NCBI GenBank assembly: GCA_045604545.1
Contig: JAZUOG010000078.1
Span: forward strand, 1 to 10,542
DNA: 10,542 nt
Direction of reading: 5' to 3'
Source: RGIG1959 sp045604545
Lineage (GTDB): Bacteria > Bacillota > Clostridia > Oscillospirales > Acutalibacteraceae
Part shown: positions 1 to 5,329 of the stretch, in pieces
How positions within the stretch are numbered: position 1 is the first letter of the stretch
Layout: each line of letters starts with the position of its first letter
Notes under the pieces: model-generated
What the model saw: only the letters and a program-made list of their open reading frames with translations
The model's database searches: none
What the model was told of the DNA's origin: nothing
Translations under genes and position numbers: made by a program

Positions 1-28
1 GAGAGTTCGATCCTCTTCGTCTCCACCA
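1..28 (+). tRNA. 3' end of a tRNA gene (partial, isotype unknown)
   Basis: The window opens inside a tRNA. A T-arm is visible: stem GAGAG (1-5), seven-base loop TTCGATC (6-12) and stem CTCTT (13-17), pairing with one G-U. The 3' acceptor strand CGTCTCC follows (18-24), then discriminator A (25) and an encoded CCA (26-28). The missing 5' acceptor strand should read GGAGACG. The anticodon lies outside the window, so the amino acid cannot be assigned. A terminator follows within a few bases, so this is the last gene of its transcript. Confidence 0.9.
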
Positions 29-92
29 GAAAAACGAGTACAGCATTCGCTGTACTCGTTTTTCTTTTTGCTCACAGACGAAGAGGATCGAA
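6..92. repeat. Inverted copy of the tRNA 3' end around the terminator
   Basis: Positions 6-22 (T-loop, T-stem and acceptor strand of the tRNA) are repeated as an exact 17 bp reverse complement at 76-92. The two arms enclose the terminator hairpin, so a read-through transcript could fold tRNA 3'-end sequence into a long stem around it. The inverted arm is also the left edge of the 112 bp repeat at 76-187. This arrangement is seen directly; its function is not known to me. Confidence 0.85.
30..65 (+). terminator. Rho-independent terminator of the tRNA
   Basis: A 14 bp perfect stem (31-44 pairing with 49-62) closes a four-base ATTC loop and is followed by a T-rich run. It begins three bases after the CCA of the tRNA and therefore ends that transcript. 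Confidence 0.9.
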
Positions 93-187
93 AGCCCGTT
101 TAGAAAACGTCACGGTGTGACGTTTTTAGGGCGTGTAGTTGATCTGTCTTCCGTTTTTACTTGCACCAAAAGACGAGATCACTTCTT
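76..187. repeat. 112 bp repeat, copy 1
   Basis: This segment matches 262-373 at an offset of 186 bp with three substitutions in 112 positions. It starts with the reverse complement of the tRNA 3' end (76-92). It then holds a hairpin (94-132) with a GCCC/GGGC base and an AAAACGTCAC / GTGACGTTTT stem, and ends with a segment that has no obvious coding sense. The hairpin is followed by few Ts, so it need not be a terminator. Confidence 0.93.
94..132. other. Hairpin inside repeat copy 1
   Basis: AAAACGTCAC (104-113) pairs with GTGACGTTTT (117-126) across a three-base loop, and GCCC (94-97) pairs with GGGC (129-132) at the base after a short internal loop. The same structure recurs at 280-318. 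The A-rich and T-rich flanks would let it act as a weak terminator in either direction. Confidence 0.7.
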
Positions 188-201
188 CCTCATTGATACG
201 A

Positions 202-217
202 CTCTTCGTCTCCACCA
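202..217 (+). repeat. Second, orphan copy of the tRNA 3' terminus
   Basis: The 16 bases at 202-217 are identical to tRNA positions 13-28 (T-stem 3' strand, acceptor strand, discriminator and CCA). The preceding bases do not form a T-loop or its 5' stem, and no tRNA body precedes, so this is a fragment and not a gene. As with the intact tRNA end, a terminator follows at once. An inverted 10 bp match lies at 262-271. Confidence 0.85.
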
Positions 218-255
218 AAAGAACAGATAACCATTTCGGTTATCTGTTCTTTTTT
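217..255 (+). terminator. Rho-independent terminator after the orphan tRNA end
   Basis: A 16 bp perfect stem (217-232 pairing with 238-253) with loop ATTTC is followed by further Ts. Its sequence is unrelated to the terminator at 31-62, although it occupies the same place in the duplicated module. Confidence 0.88.
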
Positions 256-261
256 GTACAT

Positions 262-373
262 AGACGAAGAGGATCGAAAGCCCGTTTGGAAAACGTCACG
301 GTGTGACGTTTTTAGGGCGTGTAGTTGATCTGTCTTCCGTCTTTACTTGCACCAGAAGACGAGATCACTTCTT
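262..373. repeat. 112 bp repeat, copy 2
   Basis: Second copy of the 76-187 repeat, differing at three positions. It begins with the same inverted tRNA 3'-end sequence and carries the same hairpin (280-318). It ends 76 bp before the start codon of the sugar-binding lipoprotein. An open frame that extends the lipoprotein upstream into this copy is a consequence of the repeat and not a real N-terminus. Confidence 0.93.
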
Positions 374-449
374 TGTTTTTATCCGTTCACATAAATTCAT
401 CAAAACTGCACACACTTCCGATGAAAACCATGATGAAAGGATGATTTCC

Positions 450-1793
450 ATGTTCAAACGTATTATTGCCGCATTGACTGCGGCTGTATGCCTGTTATCG
501 TTTGGCGGTTGTCGTTCCGGCGACACCGAACAGACCATCGAAACCGCCACTGTTCGGTTTTTAAATTTCAAGCCGGAGGTTGCGGCGGTATATGAACAGA
601 TTGCCGAGGCCTACAAGCAGGAGACGGGACGAACCGTCATCATCGAAACTGCCGCCAACAACGCATACGAGCAGACGCTCAGCGCCAAAATGGCCACTTC
701 CGACGCACCGACCATCTTTCAGATTAACGGGCCGAGAGGGTATGCCAACTGGAAGCGCTACTGCGCGGATCTGCGAGACACACAGCTTTATATGCATTTA
801 TCCGACAAATCCCTTGCCATCACCGACGGTGACGGTGTTTACGGGATCCCGTATGTCGTGGAAGGCTATGGCATCATTTACAACGACGCTGTCATGAGAC
901 GGTATTTCGCCCTTGAAGACCGTCAAACCGATTATCAATCCATGGACGAGATCAACAATTTTGAATCTCTCAAAGCCCTGACGGAGGATATTCAGGCACA
1001 CAGCGAACAGCTCGGTATCCGCGGCGCTTTTGCGGTCACGTCGCTCAAGCCGGGCGAAGACTGGCGATGGCAGACGCACCTTGCCAACCTTCCCGTTTAC
1101 CACGAATTCCGCAACAAGAATGTCGATCTGACGAGCAACGCCACACACACCGTGTCTTTCGACTATGCGGATAATTTCCGAAAGATATTCGATCTGTATC
1201 TGAGCAACTCCACCGTTCCGCCGTCAACGCTCGGCACCAAAATCGTCGATGAGTCTATGTCGGAATTTGCTCTCGGACAATGCGCCATGGTACAAAACGG
1301 CAACTGGGCATGGAGTCAGATCAGCGCCGTTGAAGGCAACACCGTTGCCAAAGAAGATATCCGATACCTGCCTATCTATATGGATTTTGAAGAGGAAGAG
1401 TCGCAGGGTCTTTGCATCGGCACCGAAAACTTTTTCTGCATCAATTCCAAAGCAACCAAAGAGGAACAACAAGCTGCCGCTGATTTCCTGTTCTGGCTGT
1501 TTTCCGATGACACAGGCAAGCGCTTTGTCACCGAACAGCTGAACTTTATCACACCGTTTGACACCTTTACGGAAGAAGAAACACCGAACGATCCTCTTGC
1601 GCGAGAGGTTGTTCGCTATATGAAGAACGATGAATACTCCACCATTCCCTGGCAATTCACACTCTTCCCCAGCCAAAATTTCAAAAACGACTTTGGATCC
1701 GCTTTGTTGCGATACGCACAAGGAAAAGCATCGTGGGACGACGTGAAAAACACGTTTATCACACGATGGAAAGACGAAAGTGCCATGCTGTAA
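450..1793 (+). CDS. Sugar ABC transporter substrate-binding lipoprotein
   Basis: A 447-residue extracellular solute-binding protein, family 1 (MsmE/UgpB type). It captures a sugar or oligosaccharide outside the cell and delivers it to the two permeases encoded downstream. The N-terminus is a lipoprotein signal: Lys-Arg, a hydrophobic core, then a lipobox ending FGGC with the lipidated Cys at residue 21. The mature part has the length and Trp/Tyr-rich ligand-binding character of this family. The ATG at 450 is chosen because GAAAGGA (435-441) lies 8 bases upstream and the signal peptide starts exactly there; earlier in-frame starts lead into the 112 bp repeat. The next gene is 23 bp away, so this is the first gene of a three-gene operon. 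No clear promoter is visible at 374-449. The sugar cannot be told: no glycosidase or regulator is adjacent. Confidence 0.93.
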   Translation: MFKRIIAALTAAVCLLSFGGCRSGDTEQTIETATVRFLNFKPEVAAVYEQIAEAYKQETGRTVIIETAANNAYEQTLSAKMATSDAPTIFQINGPRGYANWKRYCADLRDTQLYMHLSDKSLAITDGDGVYGIPYVVEGYGIIYNDAVMRRYFALEDRQTDYQSMDEINNFESLKALTEDIQAHSEQLGIRGAFAVTSLKPGEDWRWQTHLANLPVYHEFRNKNVDLTSNATHTVSFDYADNFRKIFDLYLSNSTVPPSTLGTKIVDESMSEFALGQCAMVQNGNWAWSQISAVEGNTVAKEDIRYLPIYMDFEEEESQGLCIGTENFFCINSKATKEEQQAAADFLFWLFSDDTGKRFVTEQLNFITPFDTFTEEETPNDPLAREVVRYMKNDEYSTIPWQFTLFPSQNFKNDFGSALLRYAQGKASWDDVKNTFITRWKDESAML

Positions 1794-1816
1794 TGCGGTA
1801 GAAATGAGGCGTTGAC

Positions 1817-2665
1817 ATGCATCTCTCTGTTAAACGATACTTTCCCATCTTTGTGTTACCGACGCTGATCGCATTCATCATCGCCTTTTTAGCACCGTTT
1901 GTGATGGGGATCTGGTTATCCTTCACCGATTTTGCCACTGTGACCGACGCAGAGTTTGTCGGTTTTTCGAACTATATCCGTGCATTCACAGTAGACAGCC
2001 ATTTTCTTCACGCGTTGCGGTTTACCGTTTCTTTTACGGTTGTATCGGTGATCACCGTCAATCTTTTCGCGTTTCTTCTTGCCATGGCGCTGACAAAAGG
2101 TCTGCGCGGAACAAACCTGTTTCGTACGGTTTTCTTTATGCCCAATCTGATCGGCGGCATTGTACTCGGATATATCTGGAATCTGCTGATCAACGGCGTG
2201 CTCGGTTTTTTCGGCGTTGACATCACGTATTCGGCATCGTATGGTTTTTGGGGATTGGTGCTGTTGATGAACTGGCAGTTGATCGGCTATATGATGGTGA
2301 TATATATTGCAGGTCTGCAAAATATTCCGCCGGCATTGACAGAGGCCGCCCAAATCGACGGTGCATCAAAAGCGCAGATCCTGCGTCACATCACCCTGCC
2401 GATGATCATGCCGTCGATAACTATCTGTACGTTTTTAACGTTGACCAATTCCTTCAAACTGTTCGATCAGAACCTTGCGCTTACGGCAGGGGCACCCGGA
2501 CGGGAAACCAGCATGCTGGCACTGGATATTTACGACACATTCTACGGCAGAAATCTTTCCTGGCAAGGTGTCGGACAGGCCAAAGCCGTTGTATTCTTTC
2601 TCATTGTGGCTGTTATCGCTTTGATACAGCTACGATTAACACGCAGTAAAGAGGTGGACGATTGA
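1817..2665 (+). CDS. Sugar ABC transporter permease, MsmF/UgpA type
   Basis: A 282-residue integral membrane subunit of a CUT1-type carbohydrate importer. It has an N-terminal membrane segment (about residues 9-35), then a block of five further hydrophobic segments. The binding-protein-dependent permease signature (EAA loop) starts at residue 176, with the pattern EAA-QIDGA and a conserved LP about 19 residues on; this loop docks on the ATPase. A GAGG ribosome binding site (1806-1809) precedes the ATG. The gene sits 23 bp after the lipoprotein and its stop codon shares one base with the start of the second permease, so the two are translationally coupled. Inference: forms the heterodimeric channel with the product of 2665-3504. 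Confidence 0.93.
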   Translation: MHLSVKRYFPIFVLPTLIAFIIAFLAPFVMGIWLSFTDFATVTDAEFVGFSNYIRAFTVDSHFLHALRFTVSFTVVSVITVNLFAFLLAMALTKGLRGTNLFRTVFFMPNLIGGIVLGYIWNLLINGVLGFFGVDITYSASYGFWGLVLLMNWQLIGYMMVIYIAGLQNIPPALTEAAQIDGASKAQILRHITLPMIMPSITICTFLTLTNSFKLFDQNLALTAGAPGRETSMLALDIYDTFYGRNLSWQGVGQAKAVVFFLIVAVIALIQLRLTRSKEVDD

Positions 2666-3504
2666 TGCAAAAAACAACCGCAGGAAACCGTGTTCTGTTT
2701 CTTGTGCTTATCCTGCTTGCTGTCGTGTTTTTTATACCATTGATACTGGTGTTGATCAACTCATTTAAATCCAAATTGTTTATTATGAGCGATCCGTTTT
2801 CGTTGCCGACAGGCGAGTTGTTTGTCGGATTCGAAAACTACAGGAAAGGGATTGCCGCTTCGGATTTTCTCGGCTCATTTCTCCGTTCACTGTTTATCAC
2901 GGTGGGATCGGTGGCGCTGATCATTCCCGCCTCCTCTATGACCGCGTGGTTTATCACCCGTGTTCGTTCCACGCTTAACACCATCATATACCTGTTGTTT
3001 GTGTTCAGTATGATCGTACCGTTTCAAATGGTGATGTATACCATGGTCTTCACCGCCGATCAATTACAGTTGAACAACCCCGTCGGTATCCTGATTTTGT
3101 ATCTCGGCTTCGGCGCAGGGTTATCGGTGTTTATGTTCAGCGGCTTTATCAAGGGGATCCCGACAGACATCGAGGAAGCCGCAACCATCGACGGTTGCAG
3201 TCCGCTCACCATGTTTTTCAAGGTCGTCTTCCCCATTCTCCGTCCCATCTCCGTCACGGTCGCCGTACTCAATGCCATGTGGATATGGAACGATTATCTC
3301 CTGCCGTATCTGGTGCTGGGAACAGACAAATACAAAACGCTTCCCGTCACCATTCAGATCGCCATGCAAGGGGCTTACGGATCGGTGGATTGGGGCGGCT
3401 TCATGGCCATGCTGGTGCTTGCCATCATTCCCATTGTCATATTCTATCTGAGTTGTCAGCGATTCATCATCAAAGGCGTCATCGCCGGTGCCGTCAAAGG
3501 ATAA
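2665..3504 (+). CDS. Sugar ABC transporter permease, MsmG/AraQ type
   Basis: A 279-residue second permease of the CUT1 importer. A first membrane segment lies at about residues 9-31, followed by the periplasmic-type loop and the five-helix core. The EAA loop begins at residue 171 (EAATIDG) and ends at a conserved FP near 189-190, and the C-terminus has the KG-VKG ending typical of this subunit. The ATG at 2665 overlaps the upstream stop by one base (TGATG) and has GAGGTGG at 2651-2657 as ribosome binding site; a TTG three bases earlier is possible but less likely. No ATP-binding gene follows, so energy is presumably supplied by a shared MsmK/MsmX-type ATPase encoded elsewhere, as is common in Gram-positive bacteria. 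The gene ends inside a bidirectional terminator. Confidence 0.93.
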   Translation: MQKTTAGNRVLFLVLILLAVVFFIPLILVLINSFKSKLFIMSDPFSLPTGELFVGFENYRKGIAASDFLGSFLRSLFITVGSVALIIPASSMTAWFITRVRSTLNTIIYLLFVFSMIVPFQMVMYTMVFTADQLQLNNPVGILILYLGFGAGLSVFMFSGFIKGIPTDIEEAATIDGCSPLTMFFKVVFPILRPISVTVAVLNAMWIWNDYLLPYLVLGTDKYKTLPVTIQIAMQGAYGSVDWGGFMAMLVLAIIPIVIFYLSCQRFIIKGVIAGAVKG

Positions 3505-3543
3505 GAAAAAAGGACGACATGCCGTCGTCCTTTTTTCTTATCC
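3499..3543. terminator. Bidirectional terminator holding both stop codons
   Basis: A perfect 20 bp inverted repeat (3499-3518 and 3524-3543) with a five-base loop has a GGACGAC/GTCGTCC core flanked by A6 and T6. It terminates the sugar importer operon on + and the TrhA-family gene on -. Each arm carries GGATAA, which is the last Gly codon plus stop of the gene entering from that side. Confidence 0.93.
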
Positions 3544-4170
3544 GATCACATATACATAAATGCTGAAGAATTGTAAGATCGCCGCCGTTAGAACAAACAA
3601 ATGCCAGATAAAATGACACCACCGACGGGCCTTTTGTTTGTAAAACAGGATGCCGACAGTGTAGGCAATACCGCCGCCGAGCAATAGCAACAGACCGCCG
3701 AGTTCCATCGAACGGACCAGCGGAACAACCGCGATCGCCACACTCCACCCCATCGCGATATAGCAGATCATGGAGAACTTCTTAAATCTCTCGACACTGA
3801 TGCTGTTGAGGACAATGCCGACAACAGCTCCTGCCCACACGATACCGAAAAGAACCCAACCGAGCGCGCCGCGAAGCGTCACGAGCGTAAACGGCGTGTA
3901 TGTTCCCGCAATCAAAAAGAATATGCCGTCATGATCAAACACCTGCATGACGCGCTTGGCTCTTCTCGCAGCAATGGCATGATAGAGACACGACATCAAA
4001 AACAGCAAAATCACCGACGCTCCGTAAACACACACACTGACAACCTGCCATGCATCGGTACTGCGCAAGATCAGCATGACGAGACCCCATATGCCCAGTC
4101 CTGCTCCGACGCCGTGGGAAACGGCACTCGCAATTTCTTCTCCGAGAGTATACGGTTTTGTGTCAGACAT
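3538..4170 (-). CDS. TrhA/hemolysin III family membrane protein
   Basis: A 210-residue seven-helix membrane protein of the hemolysin III / YqfA / TrhA family, related to eukaryotic PAQR receptors. Family marks in order: EEIASAVSHG near residues 11-19; S60-x3-H64 in the second helix; D79-H80 before LIAGTYTP; and H186-x3-H190 in the last helix. The Ser, His, Asp and two late His residues correspond to the buried metal (zinc) site of PAQR-type proteins. The start at 4170 is preferred over an in-frame ATG at 4209 because AAAGGAG lies 8 bases upstream and the family usually begins MSD-K-Y-GEEI. The physiological role of this family is unsettled; TrhA has been linked to membrane energetics, and the haemolysin name is historical. 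The gene appears monocistronic and ends in the shared terminator at 3499-3543. Confidence 0.92.
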   Translation of the reverse strand: MSDTKPYTLGEEIASAVSHGVGAGLGIWGLVMLILRSTDAWQVVSVCVYGASVILLFLMSCLYHAIAARRAKRVMQVFDHDGIFFLIAGTYTPFTLVTLRGALGWVLFGIVWAGAVVGIVLNSISVERFKKFSMICYIAMGWSVAIAVVPLVRSMELGGLLLLLGGGIAYTVGILFYKQKARRWCHFIWHLFVLTAAILQFFSIYVYVIG

Positions 4171-4207
4171 ACATTTCTCTCCTTTAAAAAATTTTTCAAA
4201 CCCTTTC

Positions 4208-4235
4208 ACCGGGTGCGCTCTCCCGGCATAGTATG
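4208..4235 (+). promoter_or_regulatory. Possible sporulation-type promoter of the Cys-rich peptide
   Basis: Upstream of the small gene at 4267 there is no convincing vegetative promoter. An AC at 4208-4209 and CATAGTATG at 4227-4235 approach the late sporulation sigma-K pattern (AC, 16-17 bp, CATANNNTA). A five-base inverted repeat CCGGG/CCCGG sits between them. The match is short and could be chance. Confidence 0.25.
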
Positions 4236-4266
4236 GAATGTCAAGGGAAAGGAGGCGACAAAGAGT

Positions 4267-4410
4267 ATGTGCTTACGCAATTTATTCAATGGTATTGACT
4301 GCAGCTGGCTGCTGTTCATCATCGTGATCTTACTGCTTATCGATTGCGGCGATAACAACAACAACGGTTGCGGTCAAAACCTCGACTGCGGCTGCGGCTG
4401 TGGTTGCTGA
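4267..4410 (+). CDS. Small Cys-rich single-span membrane peptide (47 aa)
   Basis: A 47-residue protein of unknown function. It opens MCLRNLFNG, has a hydrophobic stretch WLLFIIVILLLI at residues 14-25, then an Asn-rich turn (residues 30-33) and a C-terminal tail of alternating Gly and Cys (CGCGCGC, residues 41-47). Eight Cys in total: 2, 12, 27, 35, 41, 43, 45 and 47. A strong AAAGGAGG site (4248-4255) lies 11 bases before the ATG, and a strong terminator (4431-4463) follows the stop by 20 bases, so it looks like a complete one-gene unit. The Cys tail suggests metal binding or disulfide crosslinking. Its build resembles the FeoB-associated protein at 7245-7424 and small Clostridia spore-coat-type peptides, but I do not recognise a named family. 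Function not assigned. Confidence 0.75.
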   Translation: MCLRNLFNGIDCSWLLFIIVILLLIDCGDNNNNGCGQNLDCGCGCGC

Positions 4411-4430
4411 TCACCTCTGCAACACACAGG

Positions 4431-4464
4431 AAAACGGCTGTGCCAAGCGGCACAGCCGTTTTTC
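4431..4464. terminator. Bidirectional terminator
   Basis: A 14 bp perfect stem (4431-4444 with 4449-4462) and AAGC loop, with A4 on one side and T5 on the other. It serves both the Cys-rich peptide gene on + and the phosphoribosyltransferase-like gene on -. Confidence 0.9.
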
Positions 4465-4474
4465 GCATTCATTC

Positions 4475-5116
4475 TCAGATTTTGGAATAGCCGAAGCTGT
4501 TGACAATGGCGTCGACCTTTTTCTTTTCACGACACATCGAGCACTGACCGGAAAGGTTGTTCTCATAACCCTCGAGGTCATCCGCAGTAAAGATGGATTC
4601 AACATGCTGACCCGCCACTTCCGGTGTAGCGCTGAACAGTGCCGCGACACCAACGAGACGACCGTTGTAATATTGCAGGCAGTCCATCGCACGCAGAATG
4701 GTTTTACCGGTAGAAGCGGAAGAAATCAACAACAGCACATTCTTCTCCCACACCATGTCCTGCATATTGTCACGGAACAACAGCTGATTGTTCGCGTTGG
4801 TCTCGGGGTGAACAACATTGATATCGTTGCCTTCGCTGATGCTCAGGTTGCCGGGACGAGCCAACTCCTCAGCAAGGAATGCACCGATCATCTTGGTGCC
4901 TTCGAGGCAGATGATGGTATCAACGGGAGTGCTGTGGATAAAGCGCTTGGCAAGCTCCTCTGCCGCCGCCTTCGCAGAACGGTAGGTACACTTCAAAGAA
5001 GTCAAATCAACATAATAATTGACGTGCGAGTGGTTGGTCGCAAAGTGGCCGGGAATGACCTTGATGCGAATGTCCTTGTTACCTTTTGCACGAATAACTT
5101 TCTTTCTGTTTTCCAA
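4475..5116 (-). CDS. Orotate phosphoribosyltransferase-like protein
   Basis: A 213-residue protein with a type I phosphoribosyltransferase fold. The recognisable parts are VDTIICLEGTKMIGAFLAEEL (residues 65-85), matching the conserved substrate-side segment of PyrE-like enzymes, and VLLLISSASTGKTI (127-140) in the place of the PRPP-binding loop. In active enzymes that loop has two acidic residues before the TGKT-type turn; here the pair is Ser132-Ser133, so catalysis is uncertain. The C-terminus adds Cys192-x2-Cys195 and ends in VDAIVNSFGYSKI. The TTG start at 5116 is chosen because AAGGAGGG lies 7 bases upstream and no ATG is suitably placed; a longer frame back to 5209 would run through the promoter. 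The gene is alone, with its own promoter and terminator and no other pyrimidine genes nearby. It could be a nucleotide-salvage enzyme or a binding or regulatory homologue. Confidence 0.8.
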   Translation of the reverse strand: MENRKKVIRAKGNKDIRIKVIPGHFATNHSHVNYYVDLTSLKCTYRSAKAAAEELAKRFIHSTPVDTIICLEGTKMIGAFLAEELARPGNLSISEGNDINVVHPETNANNQLLFRDNMQDMVWEKNVLLLISSASTGKTILRAMDCLQYYNGRLVGVAALFSATPEVAGQHVESIFTADDLEGYENNLSGQCSMCREKKKVDAIVNSFGYSKI

Positions 5117-5166
5117 AATAATGCCCTCCTTCGTCGCAACAAGGCCCCAAAAATCGAGCCTGTCGC

Positions 5167-5182
5167 ATATCGATAACGATAT
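5167..5182. promoter_or_regulatory. Palindrome at the transcription start, possible operator
   Basis: The inverted repeat ATATCG-ATAA-CGATAT overlaps the last bases of the -10 box and the expected start point of the promoter at 5181-5209. That position would suit a repressor site. No regulator can be named. Confidence 0.35.
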
Positions 5183-5209
5183 TATAGCAAGCATTTGCCA
5201 ACAAATCAA
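5181..5209 (-). promoter_or_regulatory. Sigma-A type promoter of the phosphoribosyltransferase-like gene
   Basis: On the - strand TTGATT (5204-5209) and a perfect TATAAT (5181-5186) are separated by 17 bp. Transcription should start near 5174, about 58 bases before the TTG start codon. Confidence 0.85.
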
Positions 5210-5285
5210 TAGTTTTTCGAAAATTTTTTTCGTTTTTTTGTATCAAATGCACGATAATACACCTGTTTATGATACATAATGCGGC

Positions 5286-5324
5286 AAAAAAACGCTGTCG
5301 AATACCATTCGACAGCGTTTTTTA
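5286..5324. terminator. Terminator of the lysine-responsive transporter gene
   Basis: A 17 bp perfect inverted repeat (5287-5303 with 5307-5323), three-base loop, A6 and T6 flanks. It lies 7 bases beyond the stop codon of the transporter gene on the - strand. Confidence 0.9.
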
Positions 5325-5329
5325 TCATA

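Noticed and set aside
13..217. Attachment-site pair of an integrated element at the tRNA 3' end
   Set aside because: The 16 bp direct repeats are only 189 bp apart with no integrase between them. They could mark a collapsed element, but nothing else supports it.
142..217. A second complete tRNA gene
   Set aside because: The 3' 16 bases match a tRNA end, but the preceding bases give no T-loop, no T-stem partner and no 5' acceptor strand pairing with CGTCTCC.
29..373. CRISPR array
   Set aside because: Only two 112 bp copies 186 bp apart, with a terminator and tRNA-end fragment in between; far too long and too few for a CRISPR repeat.
303..449. N-terminal extension of the sugar-binding lipoprotein
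   Set aside because: The extension is translated from the 112 bp repeat and spacer, and would bury the lipoprotein signal peptide internally. The ATG at 450 has a proper ribosome binding site and lipobox distance.
4171..4209. Thirteen-residue N-terminal extension of the TrhA-family protein
   Set aside because: The ATG at 4209 lacks a good ribosome binding site, while AAAGGAG lies 8 bases before the ATG at 4170, which also gives the family-typical N-terminus.
4400..5176. A 258-codon open frame on the + strand opposite the phosphoribosyltransferase-like gene
   Set aside because: It begins inside the end of the Cys-rich peptide gene, runs through a bidirectional terminator and mirrors the - strand gene; no ribosome binding site.
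5117..5209. Longer N-terminus for the phosphoribosyltransferase-like protein
   Set aside because: The extra 31 codons would span the -10 and -35 boxes of its own promoter; the TTG at 5116 has a strong ribosome binding site.
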